From NCBI GenBank assembly GCA_036160575.1, contig JAYYDT010000053.1:1-7184 (forward strand): DNA of 7,184 bases, read 5' to 3'. The position numbers were made by a program, and so were the translations under genes. Shown piece by piece: positions 6,296 through 7,184 of the stretch. Below the pieces are notes generated by a model that saw nothing but the letters and a program-made list of their open reading frames with translations, was not told the DNA's origin and searched no databases. The DNA is from TMED26 sp002694075. Lineage in GTDB: Bacteria > Pseudomonadota > Alphaproteobacteria > Thalassobaculales > Thalassobaculaceae. Within the stretch, counting starts at the first letter, position 1, and every line of letters begins with the position of its first letter.

Positions 6296-7184
6296 GCGCG
6301 CGCGACAATTATCGGCCATCGCCGCCCGCCTGTTAGAGGTGCCGGCGGTTGAGTTGACGGCCCTCAACGGCGGCGCCAACGCGGCGGTTTTCAAGGTCAC
6401 CGCCGGCGATCAAACGGCGGTGTTGAAAGCCTATCCGGAAATCGCCGGCGACGGCCGCGACCGCCGGCGAGCGGAGTGGCAAGCGCTCCAATTCCTGGTC
6501 GACGCCGGTGTTACCGCCGTGCCCCACCCGCTGGTCACTGACGAAGCGAGCAATCTCTCTTTGCTGACGTGGTGCGCGGGCGGGCCGGTGACTGTGGTCA
6601 CCGACGACCACATCGACCGGGCCGCGGATTTTATCGCGCGTTTGGCCGACCTTCGGGCGCGACCGGAGGCGGCGGCGCTGAGCGCGGCGTCGGAAGCCTG
6701 CCTTTCGGCCGCCGCACTGGTAGATCAAATCACCCACCGCTACGAGCGTTTGCGCCGGGAAGGCGTCAAGCACGCCGATTTTCATCACTTCCTGAGCGAC
6801 CGCCTGGCGCCCGAGATCGAGCGCGCCTTGGCCGCCGCCGAGCGAGCCTACGACAGCCGCAAATGGAGCTTCACAGCGCCCCTGCCCCCGCCGACGCGCA
6901 GCCTCAGCCCATCAGATTTTGGCTTCCACAACGCCTTACTGGAGGCGGACGGTCGCCTGACCTTTGTCGATTTTGAATATTTCGGATGGGACGACCCGGT
7001 AAAAATCGCGGCCGACGTCATGCTTCATCCCGGCATGGGGCTCAGCGCCGACCACGGCCGGCGATTCGCCGACCGATTGACGGCGGTATTCGGCGAAGCG
7101 GATGGCCCGGACCCCGATTTCGCCGCCCGACTGGCCATTTTACGGCCGCTCTACGCGCTGCGCTGGACCTTGATCATTCTCAAC
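6288..7184 (+). CDS. Aminoglycoside/choline-kinase-like phosphotransferase, 3' end cut by window edge
   Basis: From ATG 6288 the frame is open for 299 codons to the right edge without a stop. The order of motifs is that of APH/choline-kinase-fold enzymes: a glycine-rich loop GGANAAVFKV at 28-37, the ATP-binding lysine K47 in AVLKAYP, a possible partner E63, then the catalytic loop SPSDFGFHNALL at 207-218 with catalytic D210 and N215, and metal-binding D228 in FVDFEYFGWDDPVKIAAD (226-243). The catalytic loop differs from the common HGDLHxGN: proline stands where the histidine normally is. The protein would phosphorylate a hydroxyl on a small molecule or sugar using ATP; the substrate is unknown, and an antibiotic role is not suggested by the neighbours. 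The start overlaps the HAD gene by 8 nt, so translation is probably coupled. The other nearby ATG, at 6292, is in another frame and stops after 14 codons. Typical members run about 300-370 aa, so only the C-terminal end is missing. Confidence 0.9.
   Translation, partial: MDERARQLSAIAARLLEVPAVELTALNGGANAAVFKVTAGDQTAVLKAYPEIAGDGRDRRRAEWQALQFLVDAGVTAVPHPLVTDEASNLSLLTWCAGGPVTVVTDDHIDRAADFIARLADLRARPEAAALSAASEACLSAAALVDQITHRYERLRREGVKHADFHHFLSDRLAPEIERALAAAERAYDSRKWSFTAPLPPPTRSLSPSDFGFHNALLEADGRLTFVDFEYFGWDDPVKIAADVMLHPGMGLSADHGRRFADRLTAVFGEADGPDPDFAARLAILRPLYALRWTLIILN

Noticed and set aside
6569..6976. 135-codon plus-strand frame inside the phosphotransferase gene
   Set aside because: Arg/Gly-rich shadow; the frame starting at 6288 carries all the kinase motifs and stays open to the edge.

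Overview
The window reads as chromosomal DNA of a GC-rich alphaproteobacterium, most likely Rhodospirillales-like. That guess rests on base composition, codon choice (strong GCC/GGC/CGC use) and the kinds of proteins encoded; no rRNA or other taxonomic marker is present. No tRNA, rRNA, CRISPR array, transposase or integrase was found. Six protein genes fill nearly all of the window, and all of them fit cell-surface or protein-linked carbohydrate synthesis.

Layout: (1) 934 down to 1, minus strand: a Gfo/Idh/MocA-type NAD(P)-dependent sugar dehydrogenase, cut by the left edge. (2) 935-1090: a divergent intergenic region of 156 bp. (3) 1091-2359, plus: a family-4-like (GT-B) glycosyltransferase. 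(4) 2346-4016, plus, overlapping the previous gene by 14 nt: a TPR protein with a C-terminal GT-B-like glycosyltransferase domain. (5) 4017-4113: a 97-bp gap with a possible promoter. (6) 4114-5682, plus: a two-domain nucleotidyltransferase-sugar kinase with the reverse domain order of HldE. (7) 5690-6295, plus: a small HAD-family phosphatase. (8) 6288-7184, plus, overlapping by 8 nt: an aminoglycoside/choline-kinase-like phosphotransferase, cut by the right edge.

How they may work together (inference): the kinase, HAD phosphatase and nucleotidyltransferase are the three activity classes that turn a sugar 7-phosphate into an NDP-sugar in the ADP-heptose route (phosphorylate C1, remove the other phosphate, add the nucleotide). 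Here they lie in two adjacent genes, 7 nt apart, but the proteins are not ordinary HldE and GmhB. The dehydrogenase would supply a modified, perhaps 3-keto or amino, sugar nucleotide. The two glycosyltransferases would use such donors; the TPR-fused one may act on a protein such as flagellin. The last gene would add a phosphate to a small molecule or sugar. The substrates cannot be read from the sequence.

The two edge genes have no stop or no terminus inside the window, so they were established by direct translation: 311 uninterrupted codons on the left and 299 on the right, each with clear family motifs.
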